A DNA stretch of 64,000 bases from Arenibacter sp. F26102. GTDB lineage: Bacteria > Bacteroidota > Bacteroidia > Flavobacteriales > Flavobacteriaceae. Below the pieces are notes generated by a model that did not search any database, had not been told where the DNA came from, and saw only the letters and a list, made by a program, of their open reading frames with translations. The stretch is taken from assembly GCF_023015865.1 (NCBI RefSeq), contig NZ_JALKBC010000002.1:310001-374000 (forward strand), written 5' to 3'. The position numbers were made by a program, and so were the translations under genes. The first letter of the stretch is position 1, and every line of letters begins with the position of its first letter. This document shows, piece after piece, positions 19,186-27,698 of this stretch.

Positions 19186-20427
19186 TTGAATTTAGAATTT
19201 TTTATTGCCAAGCGCCTTGTTACAGGTAAGGAGCATAAAATTAGTATATCTGCACCAATAATAAAAATAGCTATTGCGGCAATTTCATTGGGTGTAATAA
19301 TGATGTTGGTGGCCATTTCGACCGGAGTTGGATTAAAACACAAGATTCGCGAAAAAATTGCGGCCTTTAATGGTCATATTCAAATATATAACTACGACAA
19401 CAACACATCCGATGTGTCTATGGTCCCTGTTTCCCTGGATCAAGATTTTTATCCAGAATTTAAATCGGTCAGTGGTATACAGCATATCCAGGCGGTGGCC
19501 ACCAAGGCTGGAATAATAAGAACGGAGGAAACTTTTGAAGGGGTTATAGCCAAAGGGGTTGGGACAGATTATAATTGGAAGGTTTTTGAAGAGTTTTTGG
19601 TGGATGGGACCTTGCCCAATTTTATGGGAGAGGTAAATGATGAGACTTTGATATCACGGGTTTTGGCCAACCGACTAAAACTGAAAACGGGGGATTCGTT
19701 CGTTGCAATTTTCTTTAAGGAAGATGATGAATCCAAACTCCCAAATCAAAGAAAATTTAAGATAACAGGTATCTACGACAGTGGTTTTGAAGAGCTTGAT
19801 GGTTCCTATATTTTTATCGATCTGCGCCATATACAGCATATGAATAAATGGGCGGATAATGAAGTGGGAAACTTTGAAATATTTGTCGATAATTTTGATG
19901 AAATAGACAATAAGGCCAACGAAATTTATGGGAAAACCTTGTCCAGTCTGGATACCCAGACCATAAAGGACAAGTACTATAGGATTTTTGAGTGGCTCGG
20001 TCTGTTCGATTTTAATATAGCACTGATCATAGGTATAATGATCATTGTGGGAGGTATTAACATGATTACTGCACTACTAGTTTTAATTTTGGAGCGGACC
20101 CAGATGATAGGGATTTTAAAAGCCTTGGGGTCGTCCAATTGGAGTATACGTAAGATATTCTTGTACAATGCTACTTATTTGATTGGCGTTGGGCTGTTGT
20201 TGGGTAATATCATTGGATTGGGTATCATTGGGTTGCAGTATAAATTTCGTATGTTTAAGTTTCCAAACCCAAAGGAATATTATATAGATTATATTCCTGT
20301 GCACATTGATGTTTTAACGGTATTGTTCCTTAATCTTGGTGTGTTGGTTTTATGTCTATTGATGTTGCTTTTACCGTCTTATATTATTACTAAAATTTCT
20401 CCGGTAAAAGCCATACAATTCGAATAG
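19186..20427 (+). CDS. ABC transporter permease, FtsX/LolC-LolE-like
   Basis: A 413-residue permease with the FtsX-family layout: one N-terminal transmembrane helix (about 25-48), a large periplasmic domain and three C-terminal helices (from about 275, 325 and 375). The conserved ALLVLILERTQMIGILKALG precedes the third helix. LolC/LolE-type permeases pull lipoproteins from the inner membrane; no ATPase gene is adjacent, so the partner is elsewhere. The start is a TTG at 19186 giving MNLEFFIAKRL, matching flavobacterial homologues. Only three bases separate this start from that of the divergent DUF1343 gene. Confidence 0.82.
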   Translation: MNLEFFIAKRLVTGKEHKISISAPIIKIAIAAISLGVIMMLVAISTGVGLKHKIREKIAAFNGHIQIYNYDNNTSDVSMVPVSLDQDFYPEFKSVSGIQHIQAVATKAGIIRTEETFEGVIAKGVGTDYNWKVFEEFLVDGTLPNFMGEVNDETLISRVLANRLKLKTGDSFVAIFFKEDDESKLPNQRKFKITGIYDSGFEELDGSYIFIDLRHIQHMNKWADNEVGNFEIFVDNFDEIDNKANEIYGKTLSSLDTQTIKDKYYRIFEWLGLFDFNIALIIGIMIIVGGINMITALLVLILERTQMIGILKALGSSNWSIRKIFLYNATYLIGVGLLLGNIIGLGIIGLQYKFRMFKFPNPKEYYIDYIPVHIDVLTVLFLNLGVLVLCLLMLLLPSYIITKISPVKAIQFE

Positions 20428-20498
20428 TAATTTTGGATATTGTTATAGGTCTTCCGAAGACTACAAATTGATGAATTTCAGATAAAAAGTAAAATTAC

Positions 20499-21278
20499 AT
20501 GGTGAATTTGGAACTACATAATCAAACAGTGAGAATCGATGCTGGTGAGTTGGTAGGCTATGAAGTGGGTGGTCATGAATATATTCACCAAAAGGGCAGC
20601 CCGGGATGGCGAAATTCGGATACCGAAATGTTTCCTGTAATAGGTCCTACCAACGAGGCAAATTTTAGAGTTACAACCCCAAAAGGAACTGCGGTACAAG
20701 ATCAACATGGCCTATTGCGGGAAATGGAATATGAACTTGTTTCCCAAACCAAAGGGAAAGTAGTCTTTAGTAAAAAATATGTTTCCGGGACCCAAATAAA
20801 AAACTCCAAATTTCCTGTGAAATCCACGGAAGAATATTTGTCATGGCCCTATAGTTTCGAATTCAAAAAATCCTACGAAATTTTAGAAAAGGGACTTAAA
20901 GTTCAATTTAGGATTACAGGTGAAGAGGGAATGCCTTTTATGTTGGGATACCATCCCGCCTTTAAGTTACATTCCGAAAATGTAACGATACAAACGGGAG
21001 AAAGAACAATATCTTTGCAAGAGGTCCTTGACGTTGGAAGTAGGGCACTGCCCATTTTGGAATGCAAATCCATTACCTTATTGGATAATGGGGAACTTAA
21101 CATAAAAACGGAAGGTTTTGGGAATTTTATGTTATGGACAGAGGTGTCCAATATGTTGTGCATAGAACCTATATCCTTTTACCCCTACGCGGTAAACCAG
21201 GAAGAACTGCATACCGGATTTCTAAAATTGGACAAGTTGGAAAAGATTTTTTCGGTAATGATACAACCTAATATTTGA
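20499..21278 (+). CDS. Aldose 1-epimerase family protein
   Basis: A 259-residue galactose-mutarotase-fold protein. It begins without a signal peptide, so it acts in the cytoplasm. GYHPAFKL (about 148-155) carries the catalytic His, and CIEPISFYPYA (about 224-234) carries the catalytic Glu. The family interconverts alpha and beta forms of hexoses or hexose 6-phosphates; the exact sugar is not clear. It is followed after ten bases by a Crp/Fnr regulator gene, so the two are probably co-transcribed. Confidence 0.82.
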   Translation: MVNLELHNQTVRIDAGELVGYEVGGHEYIHQKGSPGWRNSDTEMFPVIGPTNEANFRVTTPKGTAVQDQHGLLREMEYELVSQTKGKVVFSKKYVSGTQIKNSKFPVKSTEEYLSWPYSFEFKKSYEILEKGLKVQFRITGEEGMPFMLGYHPAFKLHSENVTIQTGERTISLQEVLDVGSRALPILECKSITLLDNGELNIKTEGFGNFMLWTEVSNMLCIEPISFYPYAVNQEELHTGFLKLDKLEKIFSVMIQPNI

Positions 21279-21288
21279 TAAGGTAAGA

Positions 21289-21921
21289 ATGACAGAAGCA
21301 TTGCAATTACATTATGGTTATCTTTTTGAACCAGAGTTGTTAGAGGAAATTAGGAGTGTTGGCAGCTATAGAAAAGTTAGTCAAGGCCAAACTCTAATGG
21401 AAATAGGTGATAACATTAAGTCCATGCCATTGTTGCTGAGCGGAGCTATCAAGGTTCTAAGGGAAGATGATGAGGGAAATGAACTGTTGTTGTACTTCGT
21501 TGAAAAAGGGGACACTTGTGCCATGACTTTTTCTTGTTGCATGGGAAACAAAAAAAGTGGAATAAGGGCAGTTGCGGAAACCGATACCGAATTGTTGATG
21601 ATTCCAGTGGGCTATATGGAAACTTGGATGGGTAAATATAAAACTTGGCAGCAGTTTATCCTTGAGAGCTACAATGCACGGATGATGGAGCTAATGGAGA
21701 CTATAGATACCCTTGCTTTTCTTAGAATGGACGAAAGATTACTGAAGCATTTACAGGATAAGGCCAAAGTTACCCATGACGACCTATTGTACGCCACACA
21801 TCAAGAAATTGCCTACGACCTTCACACCTCGCGAGTGGTGGTGTCACGACTATTGAAAAAAATGGAAAACGAAGGCAAAATAAAACTTTATAGAAATCAA
21901 ATAAGAGTGTTGGATTTATAG
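21289..21921 (+). CDS. Crp/Fnr family transcriptional regulator
   Basis: A 210-residue regulator with an N-terminal cyclic-nucleotide-binding-like beta barrel (about 20-125; LLLSGAIKVLREDDEGNE) and a C-terminal helix-turn-helix (THQEIAYDLHTSRVVVSRL, about 165-183). A CSCC-like FSCCMG occurs in the barrel (about 82-87), which could hint at redox or metal sensing, but there is no Fnr N-terminal Cys cluster. It lies 70 bases upstream of the di-haem peroxidase gene, a possible target. Confidence 0.85.
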   Translation: MTEALQLHYGYLFEPELLEEIRSVGSYRKVSQGQTLMEIGDNIKSMPLLLSGAIKVLREDDEGNELLLYFVEKGDTCAMTFSCCMGNKKSGIRAVAETDTELLMIPVGYMETWMGKYKTWQQFILESYNARMMELMETIDTLAFLRMDERLLKHLQDKAKVTHDDLLYATHQEIAYDLHTSRVVVSRLLKKMENEGKIKLYRNQIRVLDL

Positions 21922-21990
21922 ATTTTATGAATTTAGTGTTTGTTATTGAGGATATTAAGCGCAGAACTTGACTAGTTAATATAAAGACTT

Positions 21991-23169
21991 ATGAGGATTT
22001 ATTTTTGTAAGTACGTCATATTCCTGTCCATATTACTGGCGGGTTGTGGCAATTCTACAATAGATAAGCCTAGGGATATTGCAAAACCTAAGGAAATGGC
22101 CAAGGTTGCCGCCTTGCCAAAGAGTATTAAAACACCCATTGACAATCTAAGTTCCAAGGAGAAGGAACTTTTGGGGAAACTATTGTTTTATGACCCCATT
22201 CTTTCAGGAGGCAAGGATATTGCCTGTTCAAGTTGCCACCATCCCGCTACTGGATATGCCGAGTTCTTAGATCTTTCCATTGGCAGTAATGGTAAGGGGT
22301 TGGGTAGTAAAAGGGTTTTTAGGCAGCCCAATAACATTCCCTTAATGAAACGTAATTCTCCTACTATTTTAAACACCGCATTTAATGGGATTCATGGAAA
22401 GGATGATTATAATCCGGAAAATGCTCCCATGTTTTGGGACGACCGGGTAAAGAGTTTGGAAAAGCAGGCCTTGGAACCCATTAAGACCATGGAGGAAATG
22501 AGAGGTCTACATTTTTCCAAGTCACAAATTTTGACGGAAGTGGCAATGAGGCTTCAATCTATTCCTGAATATAAAAATCTTTTCGCAGATGCTTTTGGCC
22601 CGGGCACACCAATAGATAGTGTTCAAATAGGAAAGGCGATTGCGGCTTTTGAAAGGACTTTGGTCGCCAACAATTCCCGTTTTGACCAATACATGGCCGG
22701 TGATGTAAACGCCATCTCCCATTCTGAAAAAGAAGGTTTTGAACTTTTTAAATCCGTGGGTTGTATAAATTGCCATAATGGACCTATGTTTTCGGACTAT
22801 AAATTGCATGTATTGGGAGTGCCGGAAAATAATAAAGTGCCAGAACCCGATAGTGGATTTGAGGAAAGTTTCGCATTTAGAACGGCCTCACTCAGAAATT
22901 TGCGTTTTACAGCTCCCTATATGCACAATGGAGCTTTCCAAAATTTAAAACAGGTATTGGAATTTTATGAGGATATCTCCTTTGGGAAAACAAGAAATCC
23001 CTCAGTATCAAAGGAAATGTTCGATCCCTTTGTTAGGGAACTTCAACTCAGCGTTAAGGATATGTCCTTAATTACATCCTTTTTAAACACCCTTAACGAC
23101 GACAATTTTGACAAGGAAATTCCAGAAAGGGTTCCCAGTGGGTTGCCAGTTGGGGGAGACATTCAATAG
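21991..23169 (+). CDS. Di-haem cytochrome c peroxidase/MauG family lipoprotein
   Basis: A 392-residue periplasmic or outer-membrane lipoprotein (LSILLAGCG, Cys19) with two c-type haem motifs, CSSCH (79-83) and CINCH (258-262), spaced as in bacterial di-haem peroxidases. Other family segments are LGKLLFYDPILSGG, NSPTILNTAFN, MFWDDRV, FERTL and FRTASLRNL...PYMHNGAF. It probably reduces hydrogen peroxide or oxidises a partner substrate outside the cytoplasm. MauG-like substrate modification cannot be excluded. It lies downstream of a Crp/Fnr regulator. Confidence 0.87.
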   Translation: MRIYFCKYVIFLSILLAGCGNSTIDKPRDIAKPKEMAKVAALPKSIKTPIDNLSSKEKELLGKLLFYDPILSGGKDIACSSCHHPATGYAEFLDLSIGSNGKGLGSKRVFRQPNNIPLMKRNSPTILNTAFNGIHGKDDYNPENAPMFWDDRVKSLEKQALEPIKTMEEMRGLHFSKSQILTEVAMRLQSIPEYKNLFADAFGPGTPIDSVQIGKAIAAFERTLVANNSRFDQYMAGDVNAISHSEKEGFELFKSVGCINCHNGPMFSDYKLHVLGVPENNKVPEPDSGFEESFAFRTASLRNLRFTAPYMHNGAFQNLKQVLEFYEDISFGKTRNPSVSKEMFDPFVRELQLSVKDMSLITSFLNTLNDDNFDKEIPERVPSGLPVGGDIQ

Positions 23170-23187
23170 CTTAATTTAACAGTGAAA

Positions 23188-24066
23188 TTAGTTGTACTTG
23201 CAATCCTCGGGGTCCGATTTAACGTAGTACTTTCGGTAATTTGTGGCTTTGGGATCCATACATCCCTTTAGGTTTTTTATTTCCACTTTTCTAAAATCTA
23301 TTGGCTGTCCTTCCGCCTGCAAGGCGATAAAACCTTCCTTTAACAATTTGCCATCAATTTTAATTTCCGGGTCGTAGCGATTGGCTACACCCCCTCCAAT
23401 TTGCGGTTTTGTGTATTGTAACACTTGGTCGCCATTAATAATGTGGGTTACTATGGAATCTCCTAAAACAATGGCCTCGGCACGTACCCATTGATCTCCA
23501 TAATAAGTTTCGGAAGAAGAATTGATACAATGTCTAGGATCAATTTTACCTTCGTAAACCACATCCGTACCCGGGGAACACATATTTCCTGTGGGCCTTG
23601 ATTTTCCTTCTTCCAATCCTGCCAATAACTGTAATTCCACTGAAATAGGCCAGTCTTGCTCCTTGGGCATGGTCCTTGGGTCTTGGGAATGGAACATTAC
23701 ACCGCTATTCTTTATGGTGTAGCTGGGTGCGCCTGGGTGCAATTCTCCCACAAAACGATATTCCACTACAAAATGGTAGTAAGAATAAGGGGTGTTATAG
23801 TAAAGGTGCCCATACCTCTCGTTAAAATCTCCCTCATATTTGTCATAACGTACTTTAACGATACTATCCTCCACTCTAAAGGTATCTCCGTAATTATCCC
23901 CAACCTCATAATGGTGTATTTTAGTGGTCCAATCATTAATATCCTTACCATTGAACATGGAAATCCAACCGTCATTATTTTCTTGGGAAACAGATTTTAC
24001 GGTACTGCACTGAGAAAGTAGAATTGCTAAGATGAGGCAACCGAAGACAGCAGGGAGTTTTTGCAT
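23188..24066 (-). CDS. DUF1080 (3-keto-disaccharide hydrolase fold) lipoprotein with Cys-containing tail
   Basis: A 292-residue lipoprotein (ILAILLSQC, Cys20) with the DUF1080 jelly-roll domain: WISMFNGKDINDWTTK at the start, GVMFHSQDPRTMP in the middle and GFIALQAEGQPIDFRKVEIK at the end. DUF1080 proteins are linked to 3-keto-glycoside hydrolysis in some bacteria and are common in Bacteroidota sugar loci. Unusually, about 25 residues follow the domain, GCMDPKATNY...DPEDCKYN, resembling the GCxDPxAxNYxxxAxxDxxxC repeats of secreted flavobacterial proteins. It converges on the peroxidase gene with an 18-base gap. Confidence 0.82.
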   Translation of the reverse strand: MQKLPAVFGCLILAILLSQCSTVKSVSQENNDGWISMFNGKDINDWTTKIHHYEVGDNYGDTFRVEDSIVKVRYDKYEGDFNERYGHLYYNTPYSYYHFVVEYRFVGELHPGAPSYTIKNSGVMFHSQDPRTMPKEQDWPISVELQLLAGLEEGKSRPTGNMCSPGTDVVYEGKIDPRHCINSSSETYYGDQWVRAEAIVLGDSIVTHIINGDQVLQYTKPQIGGGVANRYDPEIKIDGKLLKEGFIALQAEGQPIDFRKVEIKNLKGCMDPKATNYRKYYVKSDPEDCKYN

Positions 24067-24214
24067 ATTATATGGATTTAAGTGATTTTAAGGCACAAGA
24101 TAAATTATTTAAATTTTATTAATATCCAATATTTATGAAGGAATAGATTTTTTCAGTTTATTTTCTGTAACCATCGTTACACACAAATTAGGTATTTAAC
24201 ATTAAATTTGGTGA

Positions 24215-25939
24215 ATGAGGAGATATTTACCTTTTTTGGATTGGTTTCCAAAATACAACAAAAACTTTTTTGGAAAAGATTTGGTGGCCGGGATAACCGT
24301 GGGTATAATTTTAATTCCCCAAGGTATGGCCTATGCCATGATTGCCGGACTACCTCCGGTTTACGGCCTATATGCTTCCTTGTTTCCTATTTTGGCATAT
24401 GCTTTTTTGGGCACTTCAAGGCAAATCGCTGTTGGCCCAGTTGCAATGGATTCGCTTTTGGTCGCTGCCGGATTGGGAACCCTGGCTATTTCGGGTGTTG
24501 AGAACTACATTACAATGGCGTTGTTCCTAGCATTTATGATAGGGGCTTTTCAGATGTTGTTAGGGTTTTTTCGTATGGGTTTTTTGGTGAATTTTATGTC
24601 CAGACCGGTAATTAGTGGATTTACCTCGGCCGCAGCAGTAATCATTATTTTTAGTCAGTTAAAACATTTATTGGGCGCAGATATTGTCAGTAGCAATCAA
24701 TTTCATCGATTGGTAATAAACGCTTTTCAACATATTATGGAAACCAATGTTTATGATTTTGGAATCGGGATTATTGGTATACTAATTATTGTCTCTTTTA
24801 GGACATGGTTTAAAAAATTTCCGGCAATCCTACTGGTAGTGGTATTGAGCAGTCTGGCCGTTTACTTTTTTAACTTGGAAGCCTATGATGTTCAGGTAGT
24901 GGGAGAAGTACCTGCGGGCTTGCCATCATTTAAGATCCATAATTTTAGTTTTGAAAAAATCAAGGATATTTGGCCCATAGCGCTTACACTGGCTTTAGTA
25001 GGGTATTTGGAGGCTATCTCCATTGGTAGGGCTTTTGAGGAGAAAAATAAGGTAGAAACTATAGAACCCAATCAAGAGTTGATAGCATTGGGAGCTTCAA
25101 ATATGTTGGGGTCATTTTTCCAGTCGTACTCTGTTACAGCCAGTTTTTCCAGATCGGCCATCAATTACGAAGCCGGTGCCAAGACCACTATAGCTTCAAT
25201 AATAAGCGTTATTATGGTGGCTCTTACCCTTTTATTTCTAACCCCATTATTTTACAATTTACCCAAGGCTGCATTGGCTTCAATTATTATGGTTTCCGTA
25301 TTTGGATTAATAGATATTTCTTACCCAAAAAAATTATGGGAACAGAGCAAGGATGAGTTCATGGTGCTCTTGATCACTTTCTTGATTACACTGTCCATTG
25401 GTATAGTGGAAGGAATATTGATTGGAGTATTATTGTCTTTGTTATTGATGGTATACAGAACTTCCAAGCCACATTTCGCGGTGTTGGGAAATATAAAAGG
25501 TTCCGACTATTACAAAAATATTGAACGTTTCGGGCCAGAAGTTGAGGTTAGACCTGATCTCTTAATTGTCCGGTTCGATTCCCAATTGTATTTCGGGAAT
25601 TCGGCCTATTTCAAAAGTCAACTCTTTAAATATATTAAAGCCAAGGGTCCAGGTCTAAGAGCAGTAATATTAAATGCCGAAGCAATCAATTATATAGATT
25701 CTACCGCTTCCACAATGTTAATGAGCGTTATAGACGAGATTCACGAAATGAATCTTCAGTTCTACATAGCGGGAGCTATAGGCCCTACAAGAGACATTAT
25801 ATTTGAAAGCGGAATCGTTAATTGCCTAGACAAAAAGTATCTTTTTGTAAAAATAAAGGAAGCTGTGGCTTATTATGACGATCCCAATACCACAACAAGT
25901 TTAAGGGAAAAAATAGCGCATCAGAACCTAAGTAACTAA
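24215..25939 (+). CDS. SulP family inorganic anion transporter with STAS domain
   Basis: A 574-residue SLC26/SulP transporter. The N-terminal membrane domain shows the signatures DLVAGITVGIILIPQGMAYAMIAGLPPVYGLYASL (read at about 22-56) and GSFFQSYSVTASFSRSAIN, followed by a C-terminal STAS domain (about 440-560) with ILNAEAINYIDSTA. Likely substrates are sulfate or bicarbonate. The ATG at 24215 gives the natural MRRYLPFLDWFPKY start. It is followed after 105 bases by a persulfide dioxygenase gene, so sulfur-anion transport is attractive but unproven. Confidence 0.9.
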   Translation: MRRYLPFLDWFPKYNKNFFGKDLVAGITVGIILIPQGMAYAMIAGLPPVYGLYASLFPILAYAFLGTSRQIAVGPVAMDSLLVAAGLGTLAISGVENYITMALFLAFMIGAFQMLLGFFRMGFLVNFMSRPVISGFTSAAAVIIIFSQLKHLLGADIVSSNQFHRLVINAFQHIMETNVYDFGIGIIGILIIVSFRTWFKKFPAILLVVVLSSLAVYFFNLEAYDVQVVGEVPAGLPSFKIHNFSFEKIKDIWPIALTLALVGYLEAISIGRAFEEKNKVETIEPNQELIALGASNMLGSFFQSYSVTASFSRSAINYEAGAKTTIASIISVIMVALTLLFLTPLFYNLPKAALASIIMVSVFGLIDISYPKKLWEQSKDEFMVLLITFLITLSIGIVEGILIGVLLSLLLMVYRTSKPHFAVLGNIKGSDYYKNIERFGPEVEVRPDLLIVRFDSQLYFGNSAYFKSQLFKYIKAKGPGLRAVILNAEAINYIDSTASTMLMSVIDEIHEMNLQFYIAGAIGPTRDIIFESGIVNCLDKKYLFVKIKEAVAYYDDPNTTTSLREKIAHQNLSN

Positions 25940-26044
25940 TGTTGCAGACGCACAGGAATGGATTATTTACCTTTCTAAAAGTGATTTTCCAATTAAAAAT
26001 ATTTTGATTATTTTATTGTAATCAGATCACAAAAAATTAAGAAT

Positions 26045-27454
26045 ATGAAAATAGAACAGATATATACAGGATGTTTAGCACAGGGGGCATATTACATAGA
26101 AAGTAATGGAGAAGTAGCTATAATTGATCCTTTACGTGAGGTAGAACCTTATTTAAAAAGGGCCAAGGCAGATAATGCCTCCATAAAATATATTTTCGAA
26201 ACCCATTTTCACGCAGATTTTGTCAGTGGTCACGTTACTTTGTCAAAGGAAACGGGGGCCCCAATAGTTTACGGCCCCTCGGCCAATCCTTCTTTTGAAG
26301 CTATTATAGCTAAGGATGGTCAGGAGTTTAAGCTTGGCTATATCACCATTAAAGCATTGCATACTCCCGGGCATACTATGGAAAGTACTACCTATTTATT
26401 AAGGGATGAAAAAGGTAAGGATTATGCCATATTTTCAGGGGACACTTTGTTTTTGGGGGATGTAGGTAGACCGGATCTGGCACAAAAAGCAGCCAATATG
26501 ACCCAAGAGGATTTGGCGGGTTTATTGTTTGATAGTCTTAGAAATAAAATTATGCCTTTGTCGGATGATGTGGTGGTTTATCCAGCCCACGGAGCTGGTT
26601 CTGCCTGTGGTAAGAACATGATGAAGGAAACTGTGGACACCTTGGGAAATCAAAAGAAAATGAATTACGCCCTTCGTGCCAATATGACCAAGGAGGAATT
26701 TGTTAAGGAGGTTACGGAAGGTCTTTTGCCCCCTCCAAAATATTTTCCACTTAATGTAAAGATGAACAAAGAAGGGTACGAAGATATTGGGGAAATTTTG
26801 GAAAGAGGAACAACGGCTTTGTCTCCCGATGACTTTGAAGAGGCCGCCAATGCAACAGATGCCATAATCTTGGATGTAAGGCATCAGGACGATTTTGTTG
26901 AGGGTTATGTTCCGAGATCGATCTTCATTGGTTTGGATGGTAGTTTTGCCCCTTGGGTAGGTGCTCTTATCGCCGATACCAAGCAACCTATATTATTGGT
27001 AACACCCGAAGGTAGGGAGGAAGAAGCCATAATAAGGTTATCCAGGGTAGGCTTTGATGCAACTGTAGGTTATTTAAAAGGGAGTTTTAAGGCCTGGAAA
27101 GCATCAGGAAAAGAATACGATACGATTACTTCCATTGCAGCAAAGGATTTGAAGGACACCTTAAATAATAAAGAAATTCCGGTTTTTGACGTTCGTAAGG
27201 AATCCGAATATCTTTCCGAACACATGGAAAATGCAAATAATACGCCATTGGATTTCTTAAATGACCATATGGCGGAGTTCCCCAAAGAGGATACCTTTTA
27301 CGTGCATTGTGCAGGAGGGTATAGGTCCGTAATAGCGGCTTCTATCTTAAAAAGTAGGGGTATACACAATTTGGTGGATATTGCCGGTGGATTTGCTGAA
27401 ATGAAGGATTCTGGTTTCGAGCTAACGGACTATGTATGTCCTACAACGCTTTAA
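26045..27454 (+). CDS. CstB-like persulfide dioxygenase with pseudo-rhodanese and rhodanese domains
   Basis: A 469-residue fusion. Residues 1-240 are a metallo-beta-lactamase-fold persulfide dioxygenase: ETHFHADFVSGH (His54, His56, Asp58), HTPGH (His110) and SGDTLFLGDVGRPDL (Asp133). Residues about 260-360 form a rhodanese-like domain without the active-site Cys (LLVTPEGREEEA). Residues about 370-469 form a second rhodanese with the loop VHCAGGYRS, which holds the catalytic Cys. This is the three-domain plan of CstB, which oxidises persulfides to thiosulfate or sulfite during sulfide detoxification. It follows a SulP anion transporter on the same strand. Confidence 0.88.
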   Translation: MKIEQIYTGCLAQGAYYIESNGEVAIIDPLREVEPYLKRAKADNASIKYIFETHFHADFVSGHVTLSKETGAPIVYGPSANPSFEAIIAKDGQEFKLGYITIKALHTPGHTMESTTYLLRDEKGKDYAIFSGDTLFLGDVGRPDLAQKAANMTQEDLAGLLFDSLRNKIMPLSDDVVVYPAHGAGSACGKNMMKETVDTLGNQKKMNYALRANMTKEEFVKEVTEGLLPPPKYFPLNVKMNKEGYEDIGEILERGTTALSPDDFEEAANATDAIILDVRHQDDFVEGYVPRSIFIGLDGSFAPWVGALIADTKQPILLVTPEGREEEAIIRLSRVGFDATVGYLKGSFKAWKASGKEYDTITSIAAKDLKDTLNNKEIPVFDVRKESEYLSEHMENANNTPLDFLNDHMAEFPKEDTFYVHCAGGYRSVIAASILKSRGIHNLVDIAGGFAEMKDSGFELTDYVCPTTL

Positions 27455-27526
27455 AAAGTGACATTTATCATATTTTAAAATTTCGTTTGTGTATATTTTA
27501 GCCTACTCAATCTAAAATACATACCT

Positions 27527-27655
27527 ATGATTTTACAATACTTACCTTTAGTGAATTGGAGCAACGGGATCATAATGATCTCTGTTTTTGGCGCCGTTTG
27601 TGTTGGTTTGGTTACTGCAGTATTGATGTTAATGAACAGTGGAAAGAAAAAATAG
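27527..27655 (+). CDS. Small single-pass membrane protein, 42 residues
   Basis: The ATG at 27527 opens a 42-codon frame ending at TAG 27653-27655. It encodes a short polar N-terminus (MILQYLPLVNWSNG), one hydrophobic segment of about 20 residues (residues 15-36) and a basic KKK tail, an Nout-Cin plan under the positive-inside rule. It sits 70 bases after the persulfide dioxygenase gene and directly before a bidirectional terminator, which supports it being a real transcribed gene. Function unknown. It may be a small accessory of the upstream sulfur genes, but this is only neighbourhood evidence. The opposite-strand frame at 27475-27669 runs across the terminator and looks spurious. Confidence 0.6.
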   Translation: MILQYLPLVNWSNGIIMISVFGAVCVGLVTAVLMLMNSGKKK

Positions 27656-27656
27656 T

Positions 27657-27698
27657 CCGGGAATATCATTCATTTGATAATTCCCGGCTCCTTTTTAT
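27657..27698. terminator. Bidirectional terminator between convergent genes
   Basis: CCGGGAATATC (27657-27667) pairs with GATAATTCCCGG (27676-27687) around an eight-base loop. T-rich DNA follows on the plus strand (CTCCTTTTTA). It lies exactly between the small membrane protein and the end of the convergent exonuclease gene. Confidence 0.75.

Noticed and set aside
24203-24210. TAAATTTG box before the SulP gene
   Set aside because: It lies four bases from the ATG, so transcription would begin at or inside the coding sequence; probably chance.
26522-26986. 154-codon minus-strand frame inside the CstB-like gene
   Set aside because: It is antisense to a strongly conserved coding region and its translation resembles no protein family.
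27475-27669. 64-codon minus-strand frame opposite the small membrane protein
   Set aside because: It runs across the bidirectional terminator, and the plus-strand 42-codon frame is a better membrane-protein candidate.
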